From: Streptomyces sp. DSM 15324
Lineage (GTDB): Bacteria > Actinomycetota > Actinomycetes > Streptomycetales > Streptomycetaceae
Assembly: GCF_001514285.1 (NCBI RefSeq)
Contig: NZ_KQ949023.1
Coordinates: 1,007,139-1,071,138, forward strand
Direction: 5' to 3'
DNA: 64,000 nt
The number at the start of each line of letters is the position of its first letter. Position 1 is the first letter of the stretch. The notes under the pieces are model-generated. The model had not been told where the DNA came from, did no database searches, and saw only the letters and a list, made by a program, of their open reading frames with translations. Made by a program: the position numbers and the translations under genes. Shown piece by piece: positions 34,805 to 45,102 of this stretch.

Positions 34805-34827
34805 GCCAGGAACGGTGCCAGCCCCGA

Positions 34828-34910
34828 CCGACAAACCACCGACAGCTCACCTACAGGCGTTCACCCGCGCCGACAGTCCGCCGACAAGCCCGCCGACAGT
34901 CCGCCGACAG
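34828..34910 (-). promoter_or_regulatory. Phased direct heptamer repeats upstream of the DrrA-like gene
   Basis: Seven copies of the heptamer CTGTCGG (minus strand) or one-base variants, written CCGACAG on the plus strand, start at 34828, 34839, 34850, 34870, 34881, 34893 and 34904. Spacings of 11, 11, 20, 11, 12 and 11 put them on one helix face. Direct heptamers with about 11-bp phasing are the binding architecture of AfsR/SARP activators. They end 24 bp upstream of the DrrA-like ATG. Confidence 0.6.
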
Positions 34911-34917
34911 AACGCGG

Positions 34918-34949
34918 CAGCCCGCCGACGGGGGAAGATCGGCGGGCTG
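34918..34949. terminator. Hairpin terminator between panB and the ABC operon
   Basis: Perfect 11-bp stem CAGCCCGCCGA / TCGGCGGGCTG with a 10-base loop, 18 bp beyond the panB stop on the minus strand. It separates panB transcription from the drug exporter. The left arm contains one further CCGACG half-site. Confidence 0.75.
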
Positions 34950-34967
34950 CACTGTGCGGGGATGGTT

Positions 34968-35834
34968 CTAGTGGACGGAGTGCTCCTCCAGCGGGAACGT
35001 CCCGCCGACGACGTCCTCGGCGAACGCCTTCGCGGCGTCGCCCATCACCTCACGCAGGTTGGCGTACTGCTTGACGAACTTCGGCATCCGTCCGCCGGTC
35101 AGCCCGAGCATGTCGGTCCACACCAGCACCTGGGCGTCGCACTCCGGGCCCGCGCCGATGCCCACGGTGGGGATGTGCAGCACCCGGGTCACCTCGGCGG
35201 CGAGCTCGGCCGGCACCAGTTCCAGGACGACCGCGAACGCGCCCGCGTCCTGGACGGCCTTCGCGTCCCGCAGCAGCTGCTGGGCCGCCTCCTCGCCGCG
35301 GCCCTGCACGCGGTAGCCCATCGCGTTCACCGACTGGGGGGTCAGCCCGATGTGGGCCATGACCGGGATGCCGGACTCCACCAGCAGCTCGATCTGCCGG
35401 TGCGAGCGCTCGCCGCCCTCCAGCTTGACGGCCCCGACGCCGGCCTCCTTGACCAGCCGGGTCGCGCTGCGCAGCGCCTGGACCGGGCCCTCCTGGTACG
35501 AGCCGAAGGGCAGGTCGCCGACGATCAGGGCACGCCGGGTGCCGCGGACGACCGCCGCCGACAGCATGGTCATCTCGTCGAGGGTGACGGGTACGGTCGT
35601 CTCGTACCCCAGGTGGCAGTTGCCCGCCGAGTCGCCGACGAGCATGACGGGGATGCCCGCCTCGTCGAAGACGGACGCGGTCATCGCGTCGTAGGCGGTC
35701 AGCATGGGCCACTTCTCGCCGCGCTCCTTGGCGAGGGCGATGTCGCGGACGGTGATACGGCGTGTGCCCTTGCCCCCGTACAGCGCCTTGCTGCCGTCGG
35801 AGGGGTTCGTCTGGGCAGCCGAAAGCTGCGTCAT
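34968..35834 (-). CDS. panB: 3-methyl-2-oxobutanoate hydroxymethyltransferase
   Basis: 288 residues, TIM-barrel ketopantoate hydroxymethyltransferase, the first committed step of pantothenate/CoA synthesis, transferring a one-carbon unit from methylene-THF. Conserved blocks: ITVRDIALAKERGEKWPMLTAYD, the metal-binding MLVGDSAGNCHLGY, IVGDLPFGSYQ, VKLEGG and MAHIGLTPQSVNAMGGY-like region (here NAMGYRVQGR). ATG at 35834 behind GTAAGGAGCCG. It stands alone and is terminated by the hairpin at 34918-34949. Confidence 0.96.
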   Translation of the reverse strand: MTQLSAAQTNPSDGSKALYGGKGTRRITVRDIALAKERGEKWPMLTAYDAMTASVFDEAGIPVMLVGDSAGNCHLGYETTVPVTLDEMTMLSAAVVRGTRRALIVGDLPFGSYQEGPVQALRSATRLVKEAGVGAVKLEGGERSHRQIELLVESGIPVMAHIGLTPQSVNAMGYRVQGRGEEAAQQLLRDAKAVQDAGAFAVVLELVPAELAAEVTRVLHIPTVGIGAGPECDAQVLVWTDMLGLTGGRMPKFVKQYANLREVMGDAAKAFAEDVVGGTFPLEEHSVH

Positions 35835-35981
35835 TGCAACGGCTCCTTACGTCATCTCGAGGCGCCCTCACGGCGTCCCCGGACCACCCCCCATGGTGGC
35901 ACCTCGTGCCACGCGGGGCCAGACCGCCCCGTGGGTCCGAGCGCAAGTAAAAGCTGGGTAAGAGAACCGCGTGTCGATCAA

Positions 35982-36000
35982 ATACGAGACGGTCTCGTAT
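35982..36000. promoter_or_regulatory. 19-bp palindromic operator upstream of the DHA2 pump
   Basis: ATACGAGAC-G-GTCTCGTAT is a perfect palindrome with 9-bp arms, 25 bp before the pump's ATG. Its size and position suit a TetR-family dimer, and a TetR gene follows the pump at 37675. TCGTAT inside the right arm could be the -10 box, so binding would block transcription. Confidence 0.8.
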
Positions 36001-36024
36001 CGAAAAAGCTCTACCCTCGACGGC

Positions 36025-37617
36025 ATGACTACTCCTGCCGTACCCGCCGCGCCCCGGATACCGGAACAGGTGCACCGGCGCCGCTGGGCGATCCTCGGCG
36101 TGCTGATGCTGAGCCTGCTGATCGTGGTGCTGGACAACTCGATCCTGAACGTCGCGATCAAGACCATCTCCACCCCGGCCCCGACCGGGCTCGGCGCCAC
36201 GCAGAGCGAGCTGGAGTGGGCCATAAACGCCTACACCCTGGTCTTCGCCGGTCTGCTGTTCACCGCCGGTCTCCTCGGCGACCGCATCGGCCGCAAGAAG
36301 GTCCTGCTCGGCGGACTGGCCGTGTTCGGCATCGGCTCGGCGCTCGCCGCCGAGTCGGGCTCGCCCGCCCAGCTCATCGCCTTCCGCGCGCTGATGGCCG
36401 TCGGGGCCGCCTTCGTGATGCCGGCCACCCTCGCCGTCCTCATGAACGTCTTCGAGCGGGACGAGCAGCCCAAGGCGATCGGCATCTGGGCCGGCGGCGT
36501 GGGCCTCGCCATCGCGATAGGGCCGATCACCGGAGGTCTCCTCCTCGACCACTTCTGGTGGGGCTCGGTCTTCCTCATCAACGTGCCGATCGTGATCCTG
36601 GCGTTCGCGCTGATGCTCTGGCTGGTGCCCGACTCCCGCGACCCCCGGCCGGGCCGGATCGACGCCGTGGGCGTCGTCCTGTCCGTCGTCGGCCTCGTGC
36701 TGCTCGTCTACGGCATCATCAAGGGCGGCGAGCTGGCCGACTTCACCGACGTCAAGGTGCTGTCGACGATCGGCGCCGGTCTCGCCGTACTCGCCGCGTT
36801 CGTCGTGTTCGAGGCGCGCAGCGACCACCCGTCGATAGACGTCACCTACTTCAAGAACAAGGTGTTCTCGGCCGCCATGGCCGTCATCACCCTGGTCTTC
36901 TTCGCGCTGATGGGCGTGACCTTCTTCTCGGTCTTCTACACCCAGAGCGTGCGCGGCTACTCGCCGCTCCAGTCCGGTCTGCTCCTGCTGCCGCTCGCCG
37001 CCGCCCAGCTGATCTTCGCGCCGCGCGCCCGGCTGGTCGTCGACCGCTTCGGGGTCCGGGCCACCACCACGGGCGCCATGCTCGTGCTCACCGCGACCCT
37101 GGCCGCGTTCGCCACCCTGGACGCCGACACGCCGATCTGGCTCCTGGAGATCGTCTTCTTCTGCATGGGCACCGGCATGGCCCATGTGATGACCCCGACC
37201 AGCGTGGTCATCATGCAGGCCCTGCCCCGGGAGAAGGCCGGCTCCGCCTCCGCCCTCAGCAACACCTTCCGCCAGCTGGGCGGCGCCCTCGGCATCGCCG
37301 TCCTCGGCTCGGTGCTCTCCACGTCGTACCGCACCGGCATCGAGGACAAGCTCGGCGCGCTGCCCGCCGGCCTGCGCGAGACCGCGGGCGAGTCCATCGC
37401 GGCCACCCTGGGCGTCGCCGCGCGGCTCGGCGCCCGCGGCAAGGGCCTGGTCGGGCCGGCCAACGACGCCTTCCTGCACGCCATGCACGTCACCGCGCTG
37501 TGCGGTGCCGTGGTGGCGCTGGCCGGGGCGGTCGTGGTGGCGGTCTTCCTGCCCCCCAAGCCGAAGGCACCTCAGCAGGGCGCCGCAGAGGAGGAGTTGG
37601 TCCGCACGGAGTCCTAG
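36025..37617 (+). CDS. DHA2-family multidrug efflux MFS transporter
   Basis: 530 residues from the ATG at 36025; the apparent longer frame from 35971 begins inside the operator. Fourteen predicted helices: [15 protein letters not shown] is the DHA2 motif D1, [21 protein letters not shown] follows, and motif A is [16 protein letters not shown]. This is the EmrB/QacA-like proton-coupled drug exporter family. Downstream after 57 bp lies a TetR regulator, and the palindrome upstream is its likely operator, a standard substrate-inducible pump arrangement. Confidence 0.92.
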   Translation: MTTPAVPAAPRIPEQVHRRRWAILGVLMLSLLIVVLDNSILNVAIKTISTPAPTGLGATQSELEWAINAYTLVFAGLLFTAGLLGDRIGRKKVLLGGLAVFGIGSALAAESGSPAQLIAFRALMAVGAAFVMPATLAVLMNVFERDEQPKAIGIWAGGVGLAIAIGPITGGLLLDHFWWGSVFLINVPIVILAFALMLWLVPDSRDPRPGRIDAVGVVLSVVGLVLLVYGIIKGGELADFTDVKVLSTIGAGLAVLAAFVVFEARSDHPSIDVTYFKNKVFSAAMAVITLVFFALMGVTFFSVFYTQSVRGYSPLQSGLLLLPLAAAQLIFAPRARLVVDRFGVRATTTGAMLVLTATLAAFATLDADTPIWLLEIVFFCMGTGMAHVMTPTSVVIMQALPREKAGSASALSNTFRQLGGALGIAVLGSVLSTSYRTGIEDKLGALPAGLRETAGESIAATLGVAARLGARGKGLVGPANDAFLHAMHVTALCGAVVALAGAVVVAVFLPPKPKAPQQGAAEEELVRTES

Positions 37618-37674
37618 CACCGTCGTCAGGGGAGGCCCCGTGGGCGAGAATCCCCCCAGGAGACGAAAGGAACG

Positions 37675-38301
37675 ATGGACGTGAGCCTCGTCGGCAGTGG
37701 CACCGCTCCGGACCAGCCCACCAGGGGCCGGCCCCGCAGCGAGGCCGTGGAACGGGCCATCCTCGAGGGGACGATGAAGCTCCTGGAGGACGGCGTGCCC
37801 CTCGCCGAGATCTCCATAGAGCGCATCGCCCGCACGGCGGGTGTCGGCAAGGCCACCATCTACCGGCGCTGGAGCGGCAAGGAGGAACTCTTCGTCGACG
37901 TCCTGCGCAGCGCCGAACCCGAGGACCCCGAACAGCTCCCGGGCACCTCCATGCGGGACGACCTCATCGTCCTGCTGGAGTCCCTGCGCCAACGGGGCCT
38001 CGCCAACCGCTCCTCGGCGATCCTGCACAACGTGCACGCCCAGATGAAGAGCAGCCCGAAGATCTGGGCGGCCTACCACAACGCGGTCATACTTCCCCGG
38101 CGCAGGGCCGGCATCGAAGTCCTGCGCCGCGGCCAGAAGAACGGCGAACTCCGCGCCGACCTGGACGTGGAACTGGTGAACGACATCGTCGTCGGCCCGA
38201 TGCTCGTGCGTGCCGTCCTGCGCCCCGAGGCCGACCTCCCCGAGGACCTGGCGGAACGGATCGTCGACACCCTGCTCGCCGGACTGCGGCCCGTCGACTG
38301 A
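37675..38301 (+). CDS. TetR/AcrR-family regulator of the adjacent pump
   Basis: 208 residues, ATG at 37675 behind AAAGGAACG. The helix-turn-helix is ISIERIARTAGVGKATIYRRWSGKEELFVDVL at about residues 44-75 (given in parts: IARTAGVGKATIYRRW is the recognition region). The C-terminal domain (SSAILHNVHAQMKSSPKIWAAYH) fits the TetR_C_16/C_11 type. Co-directional and 57 bp downstream of the DHA2 pump, it most likely represses its own operon through the palindrome at 35982-36000 and is released by a pump substrate. Confidence 0.92.
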   Translation: MDVSLVGSGTAPDQPTRGRPRSEAVERAILEGTMKLLEDGVPLAEISIERIARTAGVGKATIYRRWSGKEELFVDVLRSAEPEDPEQLPGTSMRDDLIVLLESLRQRGLANRSSAILHNVHAQMKSSPKIWAAYHNAVILPRRRAGIEVLRRGQKNGELRADLDVELVNDIVVGPMLVRAVLRPEADLPEDLAERIVDTLLAGLRPVD

Positions 38302-38494
38302 CCCGGCGGCCGCTGCAATGTGCGCGTTCCGTCACAGGTCGGTCCACGCGGCGCCGCTCAGGAACTCCCGGCGCGGCACCGTTCGTCCTCGTGCCCGTAC
38401 AGCCGTCGAGGGACGGCAGGATGGAAGCCGATCATCCCCTAGGGTCTATGCCCGGGGGAGAGACGGTGTGCACGGCAGGCAGTGAGGCGACGGT

Positions 38495-39544
38495 ATGGCG
38501 CAGCAGGCGTACATGACGGAGACGGACGACGGCGGCAGCTCGGGACCCGAGCGCCGAGGAGACCGGTTCCGGCGCCTGATCGGACGTCTGGTCTCGGGCT
38601 GGCGCGGTGACCCACGCATCTGGCGCCGAGGTCTGGTGGTCGCGGCGCTGGCGCTGCTGCTCTCCCTGGTGATGCTGCTGCACTCGCGCATCCCCAACCG
38701 CTTCGGCAACCTCGGCAGCCTCACGGAGACGTTCCTGCCCTGGTTCGGGCTGTTCATCCCGGTGCTCGTGCTGCTCGCCCTGGTCCGCAGGTCGGCGAGC
38801 GCGCTGATCGCGCTGGTCCTCCCTGCCGTCGTCTGGCTGAACCTCTTCGGCGGGCTCCTCAGCGACAAGACCGGCAGCGGCGGCGACCTCACCGTCGCCA
38901 CGCACAACGTCAACGCCGACAACCCCGACCCCTCCGACACCGCCCGGGACGTGGCCGCGTCCGGCGCGGACGTGGTGGCGCTGGAGGAGCTGACCGCCTC
39001 GGCGGTGCCGGTGTACGAGAAGGCGCTGGCGGCGACGTACCGGTACCACTCGGTGCAGGGCACGGTCGGCCTGTGGAGCACGTACCCGCTGAGCGGGGTC
39101 GAGCCCGTCGACATCAAGCTGGGCTGGACGCGCGCGATGCGGGCGACGGTGACGACCCCGGAGGGCGAGGTCGCCTTCTACGTCGCCCACCTCCCCTCGG
39201 TCCGCGTCAAGCTGCAGGCCGGCTTCACCGCCCGTCAGCGCGACAAGAGCGCGGACGCGCTGGGCGAGGCGATCGCCGACGAGCCGCTGAGCCGGGTGAT
39301 CCTCCTCGGCGACCTCAACGGCACCATGAACGACCGCTCGCTGAACGCCGTTTCCTCCCAGATGCGGTCCACGCAGGGCGCGGCCGGCGACGGCTTCGGC
39401 TTCAGCTGGCCGGCGTCGTTCCCGATGGCACGGATCGACCAGATCCTGGTGCGGGGCGTGGAGCCGGTGACGTCGTGGACGCTGCCGCAGACGGGCAGCG
39501 ACCATCTGCCCATCGCGGCACGCGTGAAGTTGACCGGCTCGTAA
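38495..39544 (+). CDS. Membrane-anchored endonuclease/exonuclease/phosphatase-family protein
   Basis: 349 residues. Three hydrophobic helices (about residues 46-62, 77-94 and 99-118) tether an EEP-fold catalytic domain from about residue 130. Active-site elements: THNVNADN, VVALEEL (metal Glu), LLGDLNGT (Asp-x-Asn) and SDHLPIAARV (Asp-His). The family includes nucleases, phosphodiesterases and sphingomyelinases; the substrate here is unknown. The domain probably faces outside. ATG at 38495; an alternative ATG lies six codons on. Confidence 0.85.
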   Translation: MAQQAYMTETDDGGSSGPERRGDRFRRLIGRLVSGWRGDPRIWRRGLVVAALALLLSLVMLLHSRIPNRFGNLGSLTETFLPWFGLFIPVLVLLALVRRSASALIALVLPAVVWLNLFGGLLSDKTGSGGDLTVATHNVNADNPDPSDTARDVAASGADVVALEELTASAVPVYEKALAATYRYHSVQGTVGLWSTYPLSGVEPVDIKLGWTRAMRATVTTPEGEVAFYVAHLPSVRVKLQAGFTARQRDKSADALGEAIADEPLSRVILLGDLNGTMNDRSLNAVSSQMRSTQGAAGDGFGFSWPASFPMARIDQILVRGVEPVTSWTLPQTGSDHLPIAARVKLTGS

Positions 39545-39649
39545 CCCGCAGGAATACCGGACCGGGGAGACTTTGTTCCGTCGTTGAACATACGGAGTGT
39601 ATGGCCGTACGACGGCACGACCCCCTGATCCGAAAGGCCACGTCCCCTC

Positions 39650-40870
39650 ATGCCTCTGGCGCTGCTCGCCCTCGCCGTGGGTGCCTTCGGCATCGGCACC
39701 ACGGAGTTCGTGATGATGGGCCTGCTGCCCGACGTGGCGGCAGACCTGCGCGTCTCCCTCCCCACCGCCGGCCACCTCGTCTCCGCCTACGCCCTCGGCG
39801 TCGTCATCGGCGCGCCCCTGCTCGCCGCCGTGACGGCCCGGATGCGCCGCCGCACCCTGCTGATGTCCCTGATGGTCCTGTTCGTCGCCGGCAACACCCT
39901 CTCGGCGCTCGCCCCCGGCTACGACTCCCTCCTCGCCGCCCGCTTCCTCAGCGGCCTCCCGCACGGCGCCTTCTTCGGCGTCGGCGCGGTCGTCGCCACC
40001 GGCCTGGTCGCACCGGAGCGCAAGGCGCGCTCGGTGTCGCTGATGTTCCTCGGCCTGACCGTCGCCAACATCGCGGGCGTCCCCGCCGCCACGCTCATGG
40101 GGCAGCACCTCGGCTGGCGGGCGACCTTCCTCGGCGTCGGCGTGATCGGCCTGGCCGCGGTGGCCTCCCTGGCGGTCCTGATCCCCCGGGACACGGGCGG
40201 GGTCCCCGCCACCGGCCTGCGTCACGAACTCGCCGCCCTGACGTCCCTCCCGGTCTGGCTGGCCCTCGGCACGACGGTGGCGGGCTTCGGTGCCCTCTTC
40301 TCGGCGTACAGCTACATCACCCCGATGCTGACCGACGCGGCCGGCTACGCCGACGGGAGCGTCACGCTCCTCCTCGCCCTGTTCGGCGTCGGCGCGACGA
40401 TCGGCAACCTGCTGGGCGGCCGCCTCGCGGACCACGCGATGCGCCGCACCCTCTTCGCGGGCCTGGCCTCGCTCGCCGCCGTCCTCGCCCTCTTCCCGCT
40501 GATGATGCGCACCCAGGGGACCGGAGCCCTGGCGGTGGTCCTGCTCGGCATCGCGGCCTTCGTCGCGGGCACCCCCCTGAACCTCATGGTCATGGAGAAG
40601 GCCGCCACGGCCCCCTCCCTGGCCTCCTCCGCCAACCAGGCCGCCTTCAACCTCGCCAACGCGGGCGGCGCCTGGATCGGCGGCCTGACCCTGGCGGCGG
40701 GCCTCGGTGTCACGTCCCCGGCCCTCGCGGGCGCCGCACTGGCACTCCTCGGGCTGGGCGTCGCGGGGGTGGCGTACGGGGTGGACCGCCGCCGTGCCGC
40801 CGCCCGCGGATTCGAGCGGATCGTGGCGACCCACGTACCGGAGCCGGCGGAGGCGGCCGCACACCACTGA
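39650..40870 (+). CDS. DHA1-family MFS efflux transporter
   Basis: 406 residues and 12 helices. The opening LALAVGAFGIGTTEFVMMG and DVAADLRVSLPTAGHLVSAYALG are typical of the AraJ/CmlR/YdhP-like DHA1 group, with motif A reduced to TARMRRRTLLMSLM. Such proteins export arabinose, chloramphenicol or similar compounds; the true substrate cannot be told. The N-terminus starts almost inside the first helix, as usual for this group. Its 5' flank (39545-39649) shows TTGTTC and TTGAAC elements but no clear operator. Confidence 0.9.
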   Translation: MPLALLALAVGAFGIGTTEFVMMGLLPDVAADLRVSLPTAGHLVSAYALGVVIGAPLLAAVTARMRRRTLLMSLMVLFVAGNTLSALAPGYDSLLAARFLSGLPHGAFFGVGAVVATGLVAPERKARSVSLMFLGLTVANIAGVPAATLMGQHLGWRATFLGVGVIGLAAVASLAVLIPRDTGGVPATGLRHELAALTSLPVWLALGTTVAGFGALFSAYSYITPMLTDAAGYADGSVTLLLALFGVGATIGNLLGGRLADHAMRRTLFAGLASLAAVLALFPLMMRTQGTGALAVVLLGIAAFVAGTPLNLMVMEKAATAPSLASSANQAAFNLANAGGAWIGGLTLAAGLGVTSPALAGAALALLGLGVAGVAYGVDRRRAAARGFERIVATHVPEPAEAAAHH

Positions 40871-40987
40871 CAGCGGTGGTGGACGGTCGGCCGGGCACCG
40901 GTCTCGGTCGTCCGCCAGGCGCACTCGCGTCACACAAGAAGGTCCATCGGCACGGCCCCCGTCACGAACGCGAGTCCCGCAGGCTGG

Positions 40988-42814
40988 TCACGGCTCGGTC
41001 CGGGCCGGCTCGGCCGGGTGAGCCGCGGTGGCCGTGAGCATCGGCAGTGAGGAGAGGTGCTCCTCGGGGACGTCGAAGGCGTCCGTGAGCGCGGCGAGAT
41101 GGGGGGCCAGGCGGGCGATCAGCTCGCCCCGTGTCCGTGGCAGCGCCCTGACCTGGGGGGCGGTGAGCGCCTTGTGCGCCAGCAGCAGTCCGGCGCGGGC
41201 GTCCACCTCACCGAGCAGGAACAGCGCGCACAGGGATTCCAGGGCGGCGCGCGCCGAGGGGGCTGTCACGCGTGCGCACGCGGCGGTGAACGCGTCGGCC
41301 GCCTGCCCCACGGTGAACGCCTCGACCAGGGCCAGCGCGGCGTCGGACGCGTTGTTCCAGCGGCCCAGCCCGTCATCGCTGCGGCCGCTGCGGAGGTCAC
41401 GCCGGGCGGTCAGGTGCCAGTGGCGTTCCGCGGCGGTGACGGCGCTTCGCAGGAAGCCGAGGTCGGTGAGGCTCTCCAGGCCGGTGGCCTGCGGAGGCTG
41501 CGGGGCGAGCTCGTGCCCGAAGATCATTTCGGCTCCGGCCTTGCACCAGACGGCCAGGTTGTCGCCCTCCGCCGTGATCGCGCCGTCGGCGTTGGCGGAG
41601 TACTCCGCCAGGCCGTTGACCGGGAACAGCCCCTGGGCGCCGCAGCGTTCCCGGCTCTCGGTCGTGATGTCCCGGGCCTTCCAGGTGACCCAGCCCTTGG
41701 TGACCGCCACCAGGCGCTCCGCTTCCGCGTGTTCGCCGGGGCGGTGGGTGATCCAGCGGTCGGTGACCGCGCGGTGCAGGAAGGTCGTGGCGTAGGCGGT
41801 GGCCACGCACTCCAGCAGCCGGGCGTGGTGGCTGCGGTGGGCGGCCAGCGGGATGCGCTGCCCGGCCACCGGGCCGGAGATCTGCCGGACATGGGCGTAG
41901 CGCACCGCGGTCGCCAGCGCCGACCGGCAGCCGCCGAGGGTGCTCGCGCTCATGCAGAGCTTGCCGACCGTCACCCGGCGGATGGCATGCAGGAACCGCT
42001 TGCGCGGACTGCCCACCGCACTGCTGAAGGTGCCGTCGGGCCCCAGCCGTCCGTGCGGGCCCTGGAGCAGGGCGGTGCGGGGCAGGCGGACCCGGTCGAA
42101 ACGGGTGACACAGTGGTCCACCGGGCTGCCGATACGTTCCGGCAGCAGCGTCACGGTGACACCCGGCAGCGTGCCGCGGTGGTCGCTGAGCGGGGTGAGG
42201 AAGAGAAAGACGCCCTGGTCCACGTCGTCGACGAGCAGCCGGGCCGCGACGACCGCGGTCTTCGGCCCGCCCACCGGGCTGGTGTTGGGCATGTACGTGC
42301 GCGCGCCGTCGTTCGGGGTGTGCAGGACGAACTCGTCGCGTTCGCGGTCGTAGCGAGCGACGGTCTCCAGCGCCGCGGCGTCGTTGCCGTGCGCCCGCTC
42401 GGTGCACAGGAACGTTCCGACCCGGGCCAGCGACCAGAACGCGTCCAGTTCCCGGGCCGGCGACTCCTCGTCGTCCAGCACGCTGCCGAGGAAGAGGTTG
42501 AAGTGGATGCCGGCGACGGTCGCGGTGGCCCCGTCGACCACGGCAGCCCATTCGTGCAGGGCGGCGAGCCCGCGCGGGTCCGCGACGAACCACTGCGGGG
42601 AGACGGGCAGTTGCTCGTTCACGGCACGAAGACGGTCGTACGCGTGCTGCCACCTCTCCTCGACGGATGCCGAGGGACGGTGGCGGAACAGCTCGGCCGA
42701 GACGACCTTGCGCCGGTGCCCGTGCACGTAAGGACCGTCGGGCCCGTCCTGGAAGAGGGCGTCGGTCAGTCCGGTGCGGTCGAGATCGGTGGGGGAAGAA
42801 GGAGTGATCAACAC
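40988..42814 (-). CDS. Acyl-CoA oxidase/dehydrogenase-like flavoprotein
   Basis: 608 residues from a GTG start at 42814. Size and layout resemble acyl-CoA oxidases (ACOX): helical N-domain, middle beta-domain (TYMPNTSPVGGPKTAVVAAR near residue 172), then the C-terminal helical region with FAD/catalytic signature ERCGAQGLFPVNGL followed by GAITAEGDNLAVWCKAG, matching the ACOX GDNTV block. It would oxidise an acyl-CoA or carrier-bound acyl chain with FAD. It stands alone downstream of nadE, 89 bp away on the same strand, so physiological acyl substrate is unknown. Confidence 0.8.
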   Translation of the reverse strand: MLITPSSPTDLDRTGLTDALFQDGPDGPYVHGHRRKVVSAELFRHRPSASVEERWQHAYDRLRAVNEQLPVSPQWFVADPRGLAALHEWAAVVDGATATVAGIHFNLFLGSVLDDEESPARELDAFWSLARVGTFLCTERAHGNDAAALETVARYDRERDEFVLHTPNDGARTYMPNTSPVGGPKTAVVAARLLVDDVDQGVFLFLTPLSDHRGTLPGVTVTLLPERIGSPVDHCVTRFDRVRLPRTALLQGPHGRLGPDGTFSSAVGSPRKRFLHAIRRVTVGKLCMSASTLGGCRSALATAVRYAHVRQISGPVAGQRIPLAAHRSHHARLLECVATAYATTFLHRAVTDRWITHRPGEHAEAERLVAVTKGWVTWKARDITTESRERCGAQGLFPVNGLAEYSANADGAITAEGDNLAVWCKAGAEMIFGHELAPQPPQATGLESLTDLGFLRSAVTAAERHWHLTARRDLRSGRSDDGLGRWNNASDAALALVEAFTVGQAADAFTAACARVTAPSARAALESLCALFLLGEVDARAGLLLAHKALTAPQVRALPRTRGELIARLAPHLAALTDAFDVPEEHLSSLPMLTATAAHPAEPARTEP

Positions 42815-42903
42815 GGCCGTTCAACGACACCGAACGACACACGGAAACGATCATGACTGTTGCCGTTGGGTTAAACCGCGGGACTCCCCCGCCCGGAAGG
42901 GCC

Positions 42904-44943
42904 CTAGTCGTCGAACCGGGCGAGATCCCGCAGCCACGCCCGCGCCGAGCTGTCCGACGGTGCCCGCCAGTCACCGCGCGGTGACAGCGAACCCCCCGCC
43001 GACACCTTCGGCCCGTTCGGCATCGCCGAGCGCTTGAACTGGGCGAAGGCGAAGAAGCGGCGGCAGAAGACCTCCAGCCACTGCCGGATCTCGGGCAGGT
43101 CGTACGCCACCCGCTTGGCCTCGGGGAAGCCGGGCGGCCAGGCGCCGTCCGCCGCGTCGTGCCAGGCGTGCCAGGCCAGGAAGGCGATCTTCGAGGGGCG
43201 GAAGCCGTACCGCAGGACGTGGAAGAGCGTGAAGTCGTGCAGCGCGTACGGGCCGATCTTCGACTCGGTCGACTGCATCTCCTCGCCCGGGACCAGCTCC
43301 GGGCTGATCTCGGTGTCGAGGATCGCGGCGAGCGTCCCGCCGGTCTCGTCGTCGAACTGGCCGCTGCTGATGACCCAGCGGATCAGGTGCTGCATCAGCG
43401 TCTTCGGCACGCCCGAGTTGACGTTGTAGTGGCTCATCTGGTCGCCCACGCCGTACGTGGACCAGCCGAGGGCCAGTTCCGAGAGGTCGCCGGTGCCGAG
43501 CACGATGCCGCCGCGCTGGTTGGCCAGCCGGAAGAGGTAGTCGGTGCGCAGGCCCGCCTGGACGTTCTCGAAGGTGACGTCGTACACCGGCTCGCCGGAG
43601 GCGAACGGGTGGCCCATCTCCCGCAGCATCAGCCGCGCGGTCGGCGTGATGTCCAGCTCGGCCGCGGTGACGCCGAGCGCGTTCATCAGCTTGTGCGCGT
43701 TGTCCTTGGTGTGGTCGCTGGTGGCGAAGCCCGGCAGGGTCCACGCCAGGATGTCGCTGCGCGGGCGGCCCGCGCGGTCCATCGCGCGGGCGGCGACGAT
43801 CAGCGCGTGCGTGGAGTCCAGGCCGCCGGAGACCCCGATGACCACCTTGGGGCCGCCGATCGAGGCCAGTCGCTGCTGGAGGCCCGCGACCTGGATGTTG
43901 TACGCCTCGAAGCAGTCCAGCGCGAGCCGGTCGGCGTCGGCCGGCACGAACGGGAAGCGCTCCAGACGGCGGCGCAGGCCCAGGTCGGCCGACGGCGGGT
44001 CGAGCTCGAAGGAGACCGTCCGGAAGTCGGCGGTCCGGGCGTGGTGCGTACGGCGGTTCTCGTCGAACGTGCCCATCCGCTGCCGCTCCTGCCGCAGCAG
44101 GTCGAGGTCCACGTCGGCCACCGCGTACTCGTCGCCGAGCGGGAAGCGCTCGGTCTCCGCGAGCAGCACGCCGTTCTCGTAGACCATGGCCTGGCCGTCC
44201 CAGGACAGGTCGGTGGTGGACTCGCCGAGGCCGGCGGCCGCGTAGACGTACGCGGCGAGGCAGCGCGAGGACGCCGAGCGGCACAGCAGCTTGCGGTCCT
44301 CGGCCCGCCCGACCGTGATCGGGCTGCCGGAGAGGTTCACCAGGACGGTCGCACCGGCCAGCGCCGCCTCCGCGCTGGGCGGCACCGGCACCCACATGTC
44401 CTCGCAGATCTCCGCGAACAGCGTGAGACCGGGGACGTCGTCGGCCGTGAACAGCAGGTCCACGCCGAACGGCACGCTCGCGCCCCCGACCCGGATCGAG
44501 CCGCCGCGCTCGTCGGCGCCGTCCGCGATCTGCCGGCGCTCGTAGAACTCACGGTAGTTCGGGGGGTACGACTTCGGCACGACCCCGAGGATCCGGCCGC
44601 GGTGCACGATCACCGCGCAGTTGTAGACCCGGTTGCGGTGGCGCAGCGGGGCGCCGACGACCAGCACGGGCAGCAGCCCGGCCGAACCGGCCACCACGGT
44701 CGCGAGCGCCTCCTCGACCTGGTCGAGCAGCGCGTCCTGGAGCAGCAGGTCCTCGATGGAGTAGCCACACAGGCCCATCTCCGGGAAGACGGCGACGGCG
44801 ACGCCCTCCTCGGCGCACCGGCGCGCGTGGCGCAGCACCGCCTCGGCGTTGGCGGGCGGGTCCGCGATGACCGTGTGGCCCGTACACGCGGCGACGCGCG
44901 CGAAGCCGTGCTGATAGATCGACCAGAAGTTCAACGGAGGCAC
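42904..44943 (-). CDS. nadE: Glutamine-dependent NAD+ synthetase
   Basis: 679 residues, the two-domain actinobacterial NadE. N-terminal nitrilase-type glutaminase: catalytic Glu in [13 protein letters not shown], Lys in [13 protein letters not shown] and Cys in [11 protein letters not shown]-terminal ATP-PPase synthetase: [16 protein letters not shown] near residue 366 and the [18 protein letters not shown] block. It amidates deamido-NAD+ with ammonia channelled from glutamine. GTG start at 44943. All catalytic residues are present. Confidence 0.96.
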   Translation of the reverse strand: MPPLNFWSIYQHGFARVAACTGHTVIADPPANAEAVLRHARRCAEEGVAVAVFPEMGLCGYSIEDLLLQDALLDQVEEALATVVAGSAGLLPVLVVGAPLRHRNRVYNCAVIVHRGRILGVVPKSYPPNYREFYERRQIADGADERGGSIRVGGASVPFGVDLLFTADDVPGLTLFAEICEDMWVPVPPSAEAALAGATVLVNLSGSPITVGRAEDRKLLCRSASSRCLAAYVYAAAGLGESTTDLSWDGQAMVYENGVLLAETERFPLGDEYAVADVDLDLLRQERQRMGTFDENRRTHHARTADFRTVSFELDPPSADLGLRRRLERFPFVPADADRLALDCFEAYNIQVAGLQQRLASIGGPKVVIGVSGGLDSTHALIVAARAMDRAGRPRSDILAWTLPGFATSDHTKDNAHKLMNALGVTAAELDITPTARLMLREMGHPFASGEPVYDVTFENVQAGLRTDYLFRLANQRGGIVLGTGDLSELALGWSTYGVGDQMSHYNVNSGVPKTLMQHLIRWVISSGQFDDETGGTLAAILDTEISPELVPGEEMQSTESKIGPYALHDFTLFHVLRYGFRPSKIAFLAWHAWHDAADGAWPPGFPEAKRVAYDLPEIRQWLEVFCRRFFAFAQFKRSAMPNGPKVSAGGSLSPRGDWRAPSDSSARAWLRDLARFDD

Positions 44944-45102
44944 GCGGCCCAGTGTAATCGCTGTAATCGTCAGAGCGACGCGATGGGGGTGCGGGAGTCC
45001 GGGGCGTCCCGCGCCGGGTCCGGGAGCCGGTTCCTGGTCACGGCGCCCCGGCTCAGGTCGGCTCGGCCGCAGGGCTGTTGGGGGCGGGTGAGCGTGCCTT
45101 CA

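Noticed and set aside
34828..34930. Regular repeats considered as a small CRISPR array
   Set aside because: Units are 7 bp with 4-5-bp gaps, far too short for repeats and spacers, and no cas genes are near.
35050..38079. A 1009-codon minus-strand frame over panB, the DHA2 pump and the TetR gene
   Set aside because: It is antisense to three clear genes and contains no domain; a high-GC shadow.
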